From NCBI GenBank assembly GCA_035527455.1, contig DATLAN010000379.1:1-25545 (forward strand): a DNA stretch of 25,545 nt, written 5' to 3'. The position numbers were made by a program, and so were the translations under genes. The stretch's first letter is position 1; each line of letters starts with the position of its first letter. The DNA is from DATLAN01 sp035527455. Its GTDB lineage: Bacteria > Planctomycetota > Planctomycetia > Pirellulales > Thermoguttaceae. Below, piece after piece: positions 1 through 7,710 of this stretch. Under the pieces are notes generated by a model, which saw only the letters and a program-made list of their open reading frames with translations, searched no databases and was not told where the DNA came from.

Positions 1-996
1 GGCGCGGCCTTGCCCGAGAAACTCGAACTGCTCTGGACCTTCTCGGTCGACGGCGGCGGCTTCGAGTCGACCGCCGCGATTGCCGACGGCACGGTCTACG
101 CCGGCTGCACGGACGGAAAGCTCTACGCCGTGGATTTGGCCGGCGGCAAGAAGCGATGGGAGTTCTCCACCGAGCTGGGGTTCATCGCCTCGGCCGCCGT
201 CCGCAAGGGGCTGGTCTACATCGGCGACAGCGACGGCGTGTTCTACTGCATCGACGGAAAATCCGGCCAGAAGAAGTGGGACCTTTCTACCGACGCCGAG
301 ATCAACTCCAGCGCCAACTTCTATCAGGACAACGTCCTGTTCGGCTCGCAGGACGGGTCGCTCTACTGCCTGAAGGCCGACACCGGCGAGAAAGTCTGGC
401 GTTACGAAAGCGGCGACATGATCCAGTGCAGTCCGACGGTGGCCGGCAATCGGGCCTTCGTGGCCGGCTGCGACGCCCAACTGCACGTGGTCGATCTCGA
501 CAAGGGGACCCGCGCCGCTGCGGTCGACATTCAAGCCCCCACGCTCTGCACGCCGGCCGCGCTGGGCCGGATGGCGTTCGTCGGCACCACAGGGAACGTG
601 CTCTTCGCGATCGATTGGCAGGCGGCCAAGATCGTCTGGGAGTACGAGAGCCCCGAGCGGGGCGGCGAATATCGCTCGTCGGCCGCCGTCACGCCGGAAC
701 TGGTGATCGTCGGTTCGCGCGACAAGCTCCTGCACGCCGTCCGCACCGCCAGCGGAGAACCGGTCTGGACGTTTCCCACCCGCGGTGGGATCGACGGTTC
801 GGCGGTGGTGGCCGGCGACCGCGTGTTCTTCGGTTCGGCCGACGGGCGGCTGTACGCGTTGGAGTTGAAGACCGGCCGGGAAGTCTGGCAATTCGAGGCC
901 GGCGGCGACTTTCTCGCTTCGCCCGCCGTGGCCGCCGGACGACTCGTGATCGGCACCACCGAAGGCGATCTGTATTGCTTCGGGGCGAAGGAATGA
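1..996 (+). CDS. PQQ-type beta-propeller repeat protein (5' partial)
   Basis: The frame is open from the first base, so the gene very probably starts upstream; the TTG at position 10 is only the first start-like codon in the window. The visible 330 or so residues are seven to eight blades of about 40 residues, each with the pattern V(Y/F)xGxxDGxLYAxD..tGxxxW. Examples are VYAGCTDGKLYAVD, VYIGDSDGVFYCID and VFFGSADGRLYALE. This is the PQQ/BamB-like eight-bladed propeller fold. No quinone-dehydrogenase catalytic motif and no haem motif is visible, so a scaffold, binding or sensor role is more likely than an alcohol dehydrogenase; this is inference. The stop overlaps the start of the following ferredoxin-domain gene (ATGA), so the two are translationally coupled and probably cooperate. 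Confidence 0.9.
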   Translation, partial: GAALPEKLELLWTFSVDGGGFESTAAIADGTVYAGCTDGKLYAVDLAGGKKRWEFSTELGFIASAAVRKGLVYIGDSDGVFYCIDGKSGQKKWDLSTDAEINSSANFYQDNVLFGSQDGSLYCLKADTGEKVWRYESGDMIQCSPTVAGNRAFVAGCDAQLHVVDLDKGTRAAAVDIQAPTLCTPAALGRMAFVGTTGNVLFAIDWQAAKIVWEYESPERGGEYRSSAAVTPELVIVGSRDKLLHAVRTASGEPVWTFPTRGGIDGSAVVAGDRVFFGSADGRLYALELKTGREVWQFEAGGDFLASPAVAAGRLVIGTTEGDLYCFGAKE

Positions 997-1883
997 TCAC
1001 CGTCGTTATCTGCGAAGACCGAAGCCACCATCCGCGGCGCGCCGTCCTGCGGCGGGAACTGGCGGCGTTTCTGGCGCCGTCTCCGGACGTGAAACGGGTG
1101 ATGCTGCCCCACCTGGTCGACCTGGCGCCGGACGGACCGGGGATGCAAGCCTTGCAGTCGGCCGACGGCGATATGATCGTGCTGGCGTCGCTCTATCCGC
1201 GGGCAACCCATTGGATCCTCGATGCCAACGCAGTCCGCGGCCGCTTGGGCCGGTCGGCCTTCTTCGACCCCGAAGGACTTGACGTAGCGGCCGGTCCGAC
1301 GGGCGGGAACGACGAGGTGCCCGAACGGACGATCTGGTGTATCGACCTTCGCCCTCACGGCGATCCAAAGCCGCTTCTGCAAGAGATCGGCCGGATTGTG
1401 GAAGAGTCCACGGGCGAGCCATTGGGGCCGGTCGAATCCGGCGGGAGTTCGGGCGGCGGCGGCATCCGCATCGACGAGACGACGCAGTTCCGCTGGTATC
1501 CGGTGATCGATTGCGACCGCTGCCAGAACTGTCTGGAGTGTTTGAACTTCTGCCTGTTCGGCGTATTCAACGTGGACGAGTCGGGGCGGCTTTTCGTGGA
1601 ACAGCCCGACGCCTGCCGCGACGGTTGTCCGGCTTGTGCCCGGGTGTGTTCTTCCCAGGCGATCATCTTCCCGCACCACGACAGCCCCGCGATCGCCGGC
1701 GACCACAAGGCCCCGGCGGCCACGTACAACCCCGGTCTGGTGCAATTGCTCGGCGGTCTTGGTGGTTTCGGCGGTCCCAGCCCCCAAGAGTTGGCCGCCG
1801 CCGAACGCGACCGGGCACTGGCCGAGCAGAAGAAAGACGAGCTGGACCGCCTGGTGGACGATCTGGACCGGTTGGATCTATGA
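993..1883 (+). CDS. Ferredoxin-domain (2x[4Fe-4S]-type) protein with novel N-terminal domain
   Basis: A 296-residue protein starting at the ATG that overlaps the preceding stop. Residues 1-150 form an alpha/beta domain beginning ITVVICED, which I do not recognise. A Gly/Ser-rich linker (about 149-157) follows. Residues 170-225 hold two cysteine clusters: C174, C177, C180, C183, C187 (five Cys, CxxCxxCxxCxxxC) and C208, C212, C215, C219 (CxxxCxxCxxxC). This resembles a bacterial two-cluster ferredoxin, but the proline usually following the last Cys of each motif is missing and there is a ninth Cys. The C-terminus (about 257-296) is charged and likely a coiled coil. There is no signal peptide, so a cytoplasmic electron-transfer role is likely. 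The partner is unknown; the coupled propeller protein is the obvious candidate. Confidence 0.85.
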   Translation: MITVVICEDRSHHPRRAVLRRELAAFLAPSPDVKRVMLPHLVDLAPDGPGMQALQSADGDMIVLASLYPRATHWILDANAVRGRLGRSAFFDPEGLDVAAGPTGGNDEVPERTIWCIDLRPHGDPKPLLQEIGRIVEESTGEPLGPVESGGSSGGGGIRIDETTQFRWYPVIDCDRCQNCLECLNFCLFGVFNVDESGRLFVEQPDACRDGCPACARVCSSQAIIFPHHDSPAIAGDHKAPAATYNPGLVQLLGGLGGFGGPSPQELAAAERDRALAEQKKDELDRLVDDLDRLDL

Positions 1884-1924
1884 AGCCGCGGCGGCCGAGC
1901 GGTTCTTCGGGATACGGCTGCTGA

Positions 1925-1948
1925 AGCGGCGGGCAAGCCCGCCCGCTA
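1925..1948. terminator. GC-rich palindrome between convergent genes
   Basis: A hairpin with a perfect 6-bp core (GCGGGC-AA-GCCCGC at 1929-1942), extended by AGCG/CGCT outer arms with a one-base bulge. It lies between the convergent ferredoxin gene and the membrane-protein gene, and its right arm overlaps the TAG stop of the latter (1946-1948). No U-tract is convincing on either side, so it could be a bidirectional transcription barrier or one unit of an interspersed palindromic repeat. The GGGCAAGCCC core recurs in the element at 18431-18506. Confidence 0.55.
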
Positions 1949-3388
1949 AACGTTTCTATCACAATGCCGCCTGACGAACACGGCGGGTTCCCAGTCGCCG
2001 TCTACTTCCTCCCAACCGTCGCTGGCCCGCAGCAATTCGATGAGCCCTTCGTGGTAACTCGGGCGCAGGAAGAAGGCGTCGGGCCGATACCACTGTTCCA
2101 CTTGCGCGAGAGGAACGCGACCGGCGGCAATCTCCTCGTACCGATCCCACTCTTCCGGCTCGAAGAGATACAGGCGCCCGTCGACGGTCACTTTCCAGTC
2201 GGGATATCCGGTCCAGATCAGCGGCCCTCCCCACTCGCGATAGTTGTAGATCACGCCGCGCACGCCCAACTCGCGAAGCCGCCCTGCCGCGCCCAGGGGC
2301 AGGCGACGGTCCAACGGGTTCAGGCCGAGCAGCCACGGCACCAGCAACGCGCCCGAGAGCACGGCGGCGATCAGCGCCGAGGCCGCCAATCTCCCGACCG
2401 GCTTATCGGTTGTGGAAGCGCCCGGCGCATCGGGCCAGGCCGAGTGAATCCACCGCGACCACACCGGCACCATCGCCACGGCAAAGAATAGCGACATGCG
2501 ATAGAAGGCCATCGAAGCCGCGGCCAACACGACCAACGTGGCCAACTCTTCCAAGCGAACCTGCCTCCTCGCGCGAATCAACAGCACCAGCGAAACGGCC
2601 AGCGCCAGCCAAACCGTCTTCGCGCCGGCTGCCCACGCCGCCGGGTGCCAAAGCGGCATCCATTCCGAGATTTCCAGCGCTCGGGAGATTTCGGCGTTAC
2701 GGGCCGAGCCGGCAAAGAGGTCTGCCCCCATCGGCGTAGCCATGGTGGAAACCGCCGCGAGCAGAGCCAGAGCGGTCGGCAGCCACGGCTTCTCGACCCG
2801 GCGGTCACGCAGCCACCGCAGCCATCCACACCCTGCCCGAGCGGCCAGGAGCACGGCGGCGAGAATGACCGAGGGGTGCATGTTCTGCCAAACCAACAGG
2901 ACGACGGCGGCGAGAACGAGTTTCTTCCACGCCCGCATTTCCGCCTGGACCGCCCAGAGCAGGACGGCGAAGCCCAGCGCCGCGAAGCCTTGGGGCCGGA
3001 TTTCGCAGTGCGGGATCACGACCAGCATACCCAAGCTCAGGGCGAGGACGTTGGCCACGGTCGAAGTCTCGCGCTGCCGAACCGTCAGCGCCGCCAGCCA
3101 CAACGCGCCGGCAAACACCAGGGCGTTGACCTGGTGCAGCAGACGCCACGAACCGATTTCATAAATCAGCGCGTAGGCAACCTGAGAGAGCCAGGCGATC
3201 GACGGCACGGGCTGGCCGGCGTGGGTCGACGTGAACGGATCGTGGCGGACAAGCTCCTGCCGCTCGAGCATCAACCGGCCCAGCTTCAGTTGCCAGAACA
3301 CGTCCACGTCGTAATTCGGCCGGCACTGCAAGAAGAACGCCATCAGGCCGAAAAACACCATCAGGACCAGCTTGCGTCGGGAAATCAT
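1946..3388 (-). CDS. Polytopic membrane protein, GT-C-like
   Basis: About 480 residues with roughly ten hydrophobic segments. After the first membrane segment comes the motif YDVDVFWQLKLGRLML, then DPFTSTHAG and WLSQVAYALIY. An acidic loop after TM1 is the layout of GT-C glycosyltransferases and a related family of large bacterial membrane proteins. Near the C-terminus is NYREWGGPLIW followed by KVTVDGRLYLF, a conserved C-terminal motif I associate with that family. The donor and acceptor cannot be read from sequence. The ATG at 3388 is preferred because it puts a short basic tail before TM1; a TTG at 3424 overlapping the previous stop (TTGA) would add 12 residues. It is the last gene of a three-gene overlapping unit. 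Its stop lies in a palindrome. Confidence 0.8.
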   Translation of the reverse strand: MISRRKLVLMVFFGLMAFFLQCRPNYDVDVFWQLKLGRLMLERQELVRHDPFTSTHAGQPVPSIAWLSQVAYALIYEIGSWRLLHQVNALVFAGALWLAALTVRQRETSTVANVLALSLGMLVVIPHCEIRPQGFAALGFAVLLWAVQAEMRAWKKLVLAAVVLLVWQNMHPSVILAAVLLAARAGCGWLRWLRDRRVEKPWLPTALALLAAVSTMATPMGADLFAGSARNAEISRALEISEWMPLWHPAAWAAGAKTVWLALAVSLVLLIRARRQVRLEELATLVVLAAASMAFYRMSLFFAVAMVPVWSRWIHSAWPDAPGASTTDKPVGRLAASALIAAVLSGALLVPWLLGLNPLDRRLPLGAAGRLRELGVRGVIYNYREWGGPLIWTGYPDWKVTVDGRLYLFEPEEWDRYEEIAAGRVPLAQVEQWYRPDAFFLRPSYHEGLIELLRASDGWEEVDGDWEPAVFVRRHCDRNV

Positions 3389-3420
3389 GGCGACCTGAGC
3401 TGCGGGGCTGTCCACGGGCT

Positions 3421-4173
3421 TCAATCCATCAAATCCAGTCGGGTGCCGGTCTTTTCGTCGTGGGGACCGCTGGGTGACGCGTCCTGCGCGACGTTGCGGT
3501 GCAGGGTGAGATGGACGATGAACCGGACCCGATGGTCATTGCGCCGGCGACGTGCGGACCGGACGGGTAACCAAACCGAGAGGAATCGCCGCAACCGGGT
3601 CCGCCAATCGCCCCCCTTGGCCGCGTTTTCCAATTGCGTCTGAAAGTCGTCGATGAACCGGCTGGTTCCGTCGACGGCCGTGCCGGTCACCGGCGGCTTG
3701 AAGCCGACGCCGTAAACCGTGTGCGGACAGGTTTCGGCACCTTGCCAACCGACCAGGGTCGCGTCCATGCCCATCAGTAATCGTGCCACGGTCTGCGGCG
3801 TCGGCCGCCAGGAAGCCAACGCCGGCCGCGAGGCTGGCCCCGGCACCGGGACGCAGGCCAACAGGGCGCCGCCAGGCGAGAGGACACGCCGGATTTCCGC
3901 CGCGGTCTCCTCCGGCTTGGCGGCAAACTGCCGGGCACCGACGCACAAAACGGTCCGAACGGCCCCATCGGGAAACGGAAGCCGGATGGCTTCCCGCTGA
4001 TGATCCGGCAGGAAGCTGACGTCGGCAAGTTGGCCGAAACGGGCTCGCAGCAACGTCCCCAGTCCGAGTTCGCCGCTGTCGGGATCCCGGCGGCACTCGA
4101 TCCGGCAGATCGGTCCCCGCAACTGGAAGGCGTCGGCCGCGCTAACGACGAACGCTTTGACGTGTTCGTGCAT
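3421..4173 (-). CDS. Class I methyltransferase-fold protein, degenerate SAM site
   Basis: About 250 residues. The second half of a Rossmann methyltransferase is clear: LPFPDGAVRTVLCVG, then AAEIRRVLSPGGALLACVPV, matching the SLPDxSVGTVL... and ExxRVLxPGGxL motifs of the methyltransferase 11 type. The first half should carry a glycine-rich motif I and an acidic motif II. Here that stretch reads ICRIECRRDPDSGELGLG with no GxGxG loop, so SAM binding is doubtful. The ATG at 4173 is chosen because GGGAG lies nine bases upstream; the frame is open further upstream to 4221. It begins 32 bases inside the preceding glycosyltransferase gene and ends overlapping the next start region, so the three genes form one operon. 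Active enzyme versus pseudoenzyme cannot be settled here. Confidence 0.75.
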   Translation of the reverse strand: MHEHVKAFVVSAADAFQLRGPICRIECRRDPDSGELGLGTLLRARFGQLADVSFLPDHQREAIRLPFPDGAVRTVLCVGARQFAAKPEETAAEIRRVLSPGGALLACVPVPGPASRPALASWRPTPQTVARLLMGMDATLVGWQGAETCPHTVYGVGFKPPVTGTAVDGTSRFIDDFQTQLENAAKGGDWRTRLRRFLSVWLPVRSARRRRNDHRVRFIVHLTLHRNVAQDASPSGPHDEKTGTRLDLMD

Positions 4174-5974
4174 ATCGGTCTTCTCCCGCGGGAGTTGCTG
4201 ATGTGCCGGAGCCGCAGGCAAAGTAGCCGTCTCGCTCCGCGAGACGAAGCTCCTTCTCGCAAGGCTGCGTCTGACAAAGCTGTATCTGACGAGGCTGCAT
4301 CTCGCGGAGCGAGACGGCTACATGGCGCCGGAAGCGATCGGGGTTCCACCGATACACCATGACCGGCTGCTGATCGGGCTCCCGTGCGGCCGGATCGGGG
4401 AATTCGGCGACCCTTTCACCGGCCGATTCGATCAACCAACGCAAGGTCCGGCTGCGGGGGCCGTCGTGGGTCAATTCGTCGCGTTGCAGTACGACGTAGG
4501 CCAGTTGCGGGTCGCGGAGTGCCGCCGCAGCGTCCGTATAGGCGTAGGTTTTCCGGCCCGAGTAGAGTCCCGTCCAACCGTGCGTGTCGAGCACGGCCCC
4601 GGATGGTTCCTCGCGTGCCGCCAGCCACTCGGCAGCCGCGTGGTGCCCCAGGCGACTATCGTGCAAATGTGCCAACGTCTGCGGCAAGCAAGCGAATCCG
4701 GCTACGAGGACGAATGTTGTTGCGGCAACAAGCGGATGCGGCGGTGTTGTTGCCGGGTCGCGTGTCTTGACCAAGAATCCATGCAAGTGTTTCCCCAGTT
4801 CCCACGCGCCATAGCCGGCGCTGCCCATGCCGGCCACGACCAGCGGCAACACGTGCCGCGGATCGAGATAACCCTCGACGGCCGAGAACCAAACGGCGAC
4901 CAGCGAAAACAGCAGGAAGAAGACCTGCACGAAGCGATCGACTCGATCCGCCCCACGACGGCTCAAACGCCAGGCGCCGAACAGTGCCAGTGCCCCGATC
5001 CAATAGCCGAAGGCGCGGGCCAGTTTGCGACCGAATCGGCCGATCGCCGCGGAATAGCCCCGCCGGCGAATGCTGAGGTTTCGTTCCTTCTCGTCGAACG
5101 ACGCCGGCTCCCCGCTCTCCAGCCGCCAGTCGGGGCCGCCTTCCACGGCAAGATGAACGCTTTCCGTCGATTCTTTCACGTCGGCCCGACCCAGCACGCG
5201 AGCGACGGCCGCGCGTGGCGAAAGCGCATCCACGGCCGCCAGATATGGTCCGAAGACGACGGCCAGCCCGAGCACATAGCTGCCGTTGGCCAGGCCCCAC
5301 GTTTTCCACGAAGCCCGATGTGCCGCTCGAAGTTGAAAGACCGCCAGCGACGCGCCGAGCGCAGCCGCCAATACGAGCACTTCCACCCTCGCCAGCGCCG
5401 CGAGCGCCGTCGCCACGCCCGCAAGGGTCAACCACCACGCCGAACCCCTCCGACTGTCGGCCTCCGGCTCTCGATCCTTGCCGAAGTACTGCACCATCGC
5501 CCAAAACGCCACGCAAAAGAAAAACAGGTGCGTGCTGTCGCTGATCCCGTCCGCCCCCAGTCGCGACACCTCGGGCAGCAAGCAGAAGAAGAACGATCCG
5601 GCGATGGCCGCGCGGGGACCGGCCAGACGCAGGATCGAGAAATACAGCGGCACGATCGCCAGCACCAAGGGAATCGCGGCGGCCAACCGGACGCTATCGG
5701 CCCATGTCGTCGGTGACTCGCCCGTCCACCGCGAGTAGGCCCCGTGTACCGTCGAGATCCAAGCGGGAAACAGCGGTTGTTCCCGCTGTGTTCGAACCGC
5801 GTGGAGCAAGCCGACCCGGTCGATCCGCTGAGCGATGCCCACGAACCGCACGGCGTCCAGTGCCGTGGTCGTTGCCCGGCGGATGACGACGACCTGTACC
5901 AGACAGGAGAGCGCCAGCAGCGCCGCGAGGATCGCGATGTGGCGTTTAGGGTTTGTGGAAGAACGAACGACCAT
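4142..5974 (-). CDS. GT-C family membrane glycosyltransferase (GT39/ArnT-like) with repeat-derived C-terminus
   Basis: A 610-residue polytopic protein. TM1 is near residues 13-31, followed by an acidic loop with D40 (TTALDAVRFVGIAQRI) and QREQPLFPAW at about 64-72. A second loop has LGADGISDSTHLFFF. This arrangement is that of lipid-linked-sugar-dependent GT-C transferases (PMT/ArnT/GT83 superfamily). About ten membrane segments are followed by a soluble C-terminal domain. Family sequence appears to end near the YRWNPDRFRR segment. Residues 552-584 are encoded exactly by a 99-bp palindromic repeat (4223-4321), and 26 more residues follow before a stop inside the next gene. The original stop was therefore probably lost to the repeat. 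ATG at 5974; no clear Shine-Dalgarno. First gene of a three-gene unit. Confidence 0.85.
   Translation of the reverse strand: MVVRSSTNPKRHIAILAALLALSCLVQVVVIRRATTTALDAVRFVGIAQRIDRVGLLHAVRTQREQPLFPAWISTVHGAYSRWTGESPTTWADSVRLAAAIPLVLAIVPLYFSILRLAGPRAAIAGSFFFCLLPEVSRLGADGISDSTHLFFFCVAFWAMVQYFGKDREPEADSRRGSAWWLTLAGVATALAALARVEVLVLAAALGASLAVFQLRAAHRASWKTWGLANGSYVLGLAVVFGPYLAAVDALSPRAAVARVLGRADVKESTESVHLAVEGGPDWRLESGEPASFDEKERNLSIRRRGYSAAIGRFGRKLARAFGYWIGALALFGAWRLSRRGADRVDRFVQVFFLLFSLVAVWFSAVEGYLDPRHVLPLVVAGMGSAGYGAWELGKHLHGFLVKTRDPATTPPHPLVAATTFVLVAGFACLPQTLAHLHDSRLGHHAAAEWLAAREEPSGAVLDTHGWTGLYSGRKTYAYTDAAAALRDPQLAYVVLQRDELTHDGPRSRTLRWLIESAGERVAEFPDPAAREPDQQPVMVYRWNPDRFRRHVAVSLREMQPRQIQLCQTQPCEKELRLAERDGYFACGSGTSATPAGEDRYARTRQSVRR
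4223..4321. repeat. 99-bp palindromic repeat with internal 15-bp units, inside a CDS
   Basis: The outer arms are a perfect 21-bp inverted repeat (4223-4243 and 4301-4321), and each arm is itself a small hairpin (GTCTCGC-TCC-GCGAGAC). Between them run four 15-bp imperfect units starting at 4247, 4262, 4277 and 4292 (consensus AAGCT.C.TCT..C.). Read on the minus strand the units are in frame with the glycosyltransferase and encode pentapeptides such as REMQP, RQIQL, CQTQP, CEKEL and RLAER. A single related arm occurs at 20064-20090. Confidence 0.85.
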
Positions 5975-6021
5975 TTGGCATAGGCCTATGTGCGAGAAAG
6001 AATCCGCGTCGACGGAGCACC

Positions 6022-6187
6022 AGCACCAAACGGTTTTTCAGCGGTTTGGCATTAAGTTCGGGATGTCACGGTGGGTGGCACGCCCTGAGGAACGAAGGGC
6101 GTGTTGTCCCGACATGCCACGCCCTTCGTTCCTCAGGGCGTGCCACCCCGGAGTTTACCGCAACGATGTCAAAAACAGTTTGGTGCT
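6022..6187. repeat. Nested inverted repeat, MITE-like
   Basis: The outer arms are 17 bp with one mismatch (6022-6038, AGCACCAAACGGTTTTT; 6171-6187). The inner arms are a perfect 31-bp inverted repeat (6073-6103 and 6118-6148), each containing a shorter hairpin (CACGCCCT...AGGGCGTG). It fills most of the 211-base gap between the ketoacyl synthase gene and the downstream glycosyltransferase gene. The right outer arm ends within the synthase stop codon (TAG, 6188-6186). It has no coding capacity. It could be a non-autonomous mobile element or a strong transcript-folding element separating the two genes. Confidence 0.75.
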
Positions 6188-7223
6188 AGGCCGCTTTTTT
6201 GAAGGGGGTCTGGCTTTGCCGGGCCTGCCAGGTCTCGGTCCACGCGCAGCCGGCCCAGGAGAAACCGACGCCGAAGCCGATCAGCAGCGTCTGCTTGCCG
6301 GGCCGCAAACGGCTGCCGTCTCGCAGCCGGCGGATCAGCAGCGGGATCGTCGAAGACACGGTATTGCCGCAGTCCTGCAAGGCCTCCGGGACTTTCTCCT
6401 CGTCCAAGTCCAACCGCTGGCGAAGGTGATCGAGCATGAACGTGGTCGCCTGGTGCATCAGATACATGTCCACGTCGTCGCGGCTCAAGTGCGAGTCGCT
6501 CAACAGCCGATCGACCAGCGGCGGAACCACCTCCAGGGTGAACTTCACCAGTTCCGGACCGTCCATGTAGAGGCTGCTGGGCCATCGCTTGCGCTTGCGC
6601 GGGCGGATCGCGTCGGCCGGGGGACGCGCCCCGCCTTCGGCGACCATCAGGGCGTCCGCTCCCCGGCCGTCGGTCCCGAAAACGAACGATCCCAAGGACG
6701 GCTCGCCGGAAGCCTCGATCAGCGTGGCCGCCGCACCGTCGCCGAAGATCGTGCGCAGCGAGCGGTCGCAGTGGGCGATGTATTTCGAGTACGTCTCGGC
6801 GGTGATCAGCAAGACCCGTCGGGCCGTGCCGCTGCGAATCAGGCCGTCGGCCAGCGACAAGCCGTACACGAAGCCCGAACAACCCAGATTGAAATCCAAG
6901 GCCCCGATCGAAGTCGGCAGGCCGAGCCGGTCCTGGATCAGACAGGCGGTCGTGGGTAGCGGGTAGTCGGGCGTCTGCGTGCAAAACAGCAGGAAATCGA
7001 TCGAGCGGCGGTCGATGTCGTATTCGGCGAAGAGCCGCTCGGCCGCCGCCACCCCAAGGTCCGAGGCGCATTGATTCGGCGCCGCGATGTGCCGGGCATG
7101 AATACCCGTCTTCGCGCAGATCATCTCCATGTTCCACTTGGGGTACTTTTCCCCGAGATGATCGTTGGTTTCGACCGTCTCCGGCAAGTAGACCGCAATG
7201 GGACCGATCGAGGCAAATGGCAT
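6186..7223 (-). CDS. 3-oxoacyl-ACP synthase III family protein (FabH-like)
   Basis: About 345 residues, the normal KAS III length. The catalytic triad is intact: C115 in FNLGCSGFVYGL, H257 in LMHQATTF and N287 in CGNTVSSTIP (numbered from the ATG at 7223). FGDGAAATLIEAS is the usual KAS III motif. The C-terminus reads LLIGFGVGFSWAGCAW rather than GGGLTWGA as in housekeeping FabH. That variant, as I recall it, is found in KAS III paralogues of polysaccharide or secondary-metabolite loci, so a dedicated acyl-transfer role is possible, but primary fatty-acid initiation cannot be excluded. The ATG at 7223 has GGAG six bases upstream; ATG at 7241 and GTG at 7256 are alternatives. It is divergent from the membrane phosphatase/sulfatase unit. 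Confidence 0.88.
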   Translation of the reverse strand: MPFASIGPIAVYLPETVETNDHLGEKYPKWNMEMICAKTGIHARHIAAPNQCASDLGVAAAERLFAEYDIDRRSIDFLLFCTQTPDYPLPTTACLIQDRLGLPTSIGALDFNLGCSGFVYGLSLADGLIRSGTARRVLLITAETYSKYIAHCDRSLRTIFGDGAAATLIEASGEPSLGSFVFGTDGRGADALMVAEGGARPPADAIRPRKRKRWPSSLYMDGPELVKFTLEVVPPLVDRLLSDSHLSRDDVDMYLMHQATTFMLDHLRQRLDLDEEKVPEALQDCGNTVSSTIPLLIRRLRDGSRLRPGKQTLLIGFGVGFSWAGCAWTETWQARQSQTPFKKAA

Positions 7224-7503
7224 TGGTTGCTCCAGCGCCATGGACCTTTGGCGCACGACCCGGCTGACAGAGGGCGGGAAAGTACCACACCATGCCCGAC
7301 GAGGTCAACGGCAGTTGGCGAGCCACCAACGCGACTCTTCATGTCCGTGATGATGCAACGCCCACGGCGCGTGTAACACGGGGCGAGCGAGGAAGAATCG
7401 GTAAGTTCCTGCGGCACATTGGACTTGACTCCCAGCGGCACCGTCCGTATAAGGCCGCGGTCGTTTCGGCCGTCGTTTTCCCGCAGAATCGAGGAGGTGC
7501 CCG
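7224..7503. other. Divergent intergenic region
   Basis: About 280 bases between the FabH-like gene (-) and the small membrane protein gene (+). It holds the strong rightward promoter listed separately. Leftward only a poor TTGACC (minus strand, 7308-7303), with TACTTT 18 bases on, can be seen. No other gene or repeat was seen. Confidence 0.6.
7425..7453 (+). promoter_or_regulatory. Sigma70-type promoter for the 7504-9267 unit
   Basis: TTGACT at 7425-7430, a 17-base spacer, and TATAAG at 7448-7453. That is five of six consensus bases in each box at optimal spacing. The expected transcript start is near 7460, about 45 bases before the GTG start at 7504. Confidence 0.65.
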
Positions 7504-7707
7504 GTGATCGAGGGTGGCAATAGCGTGCTTGCGTACATCGACCCGGCCACCGGAACGATGATCTTGCAGATCATCATGGCGTCGGTGTTGGGCGTCGGCG
7601 TAGCGCTGAGGCGGTTCCTGATGGCTCCTTTCGCCGCGTTGGCGGGCAGGTTTCGCGGCCGGGACGCCGGCCAGGAGGATTCGCCGACGCGAGAAGAAGC
7701 AGCCTGA
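7504..7707 (+). CDS. Small single-TM protein with IDPATG motif
   Basis: A 67-residue protein starting at GTG 7504, set by AGGAGG six bases upstream (7492-7497). The N-terminal segment LAYIDPATGTMILQIIMA is followed by one hydrophobic helix to about residue 35, then a basic and finally acidic tail. The YIDPGTGS-like opening is a recurring motif of tiny membrane proteins encoded next to alkaline-phosphatase or sulfatase-superfamily membrane proteins, which is the case here. The next gene starts three bases after its stop, so they are co-translated. The molecular function is unknown; a membrane partner or assembly factor for the downstream enzyme is a reasonable inference. Confidence 0.8.
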   Translation: MIEGGNSVLAYIDPATGTMILQIIMASVLGVGVALRRFLMAPFAALAGRFRGRDAGQEDSPTREEAA

Positions 7708-7710
7708 TCC

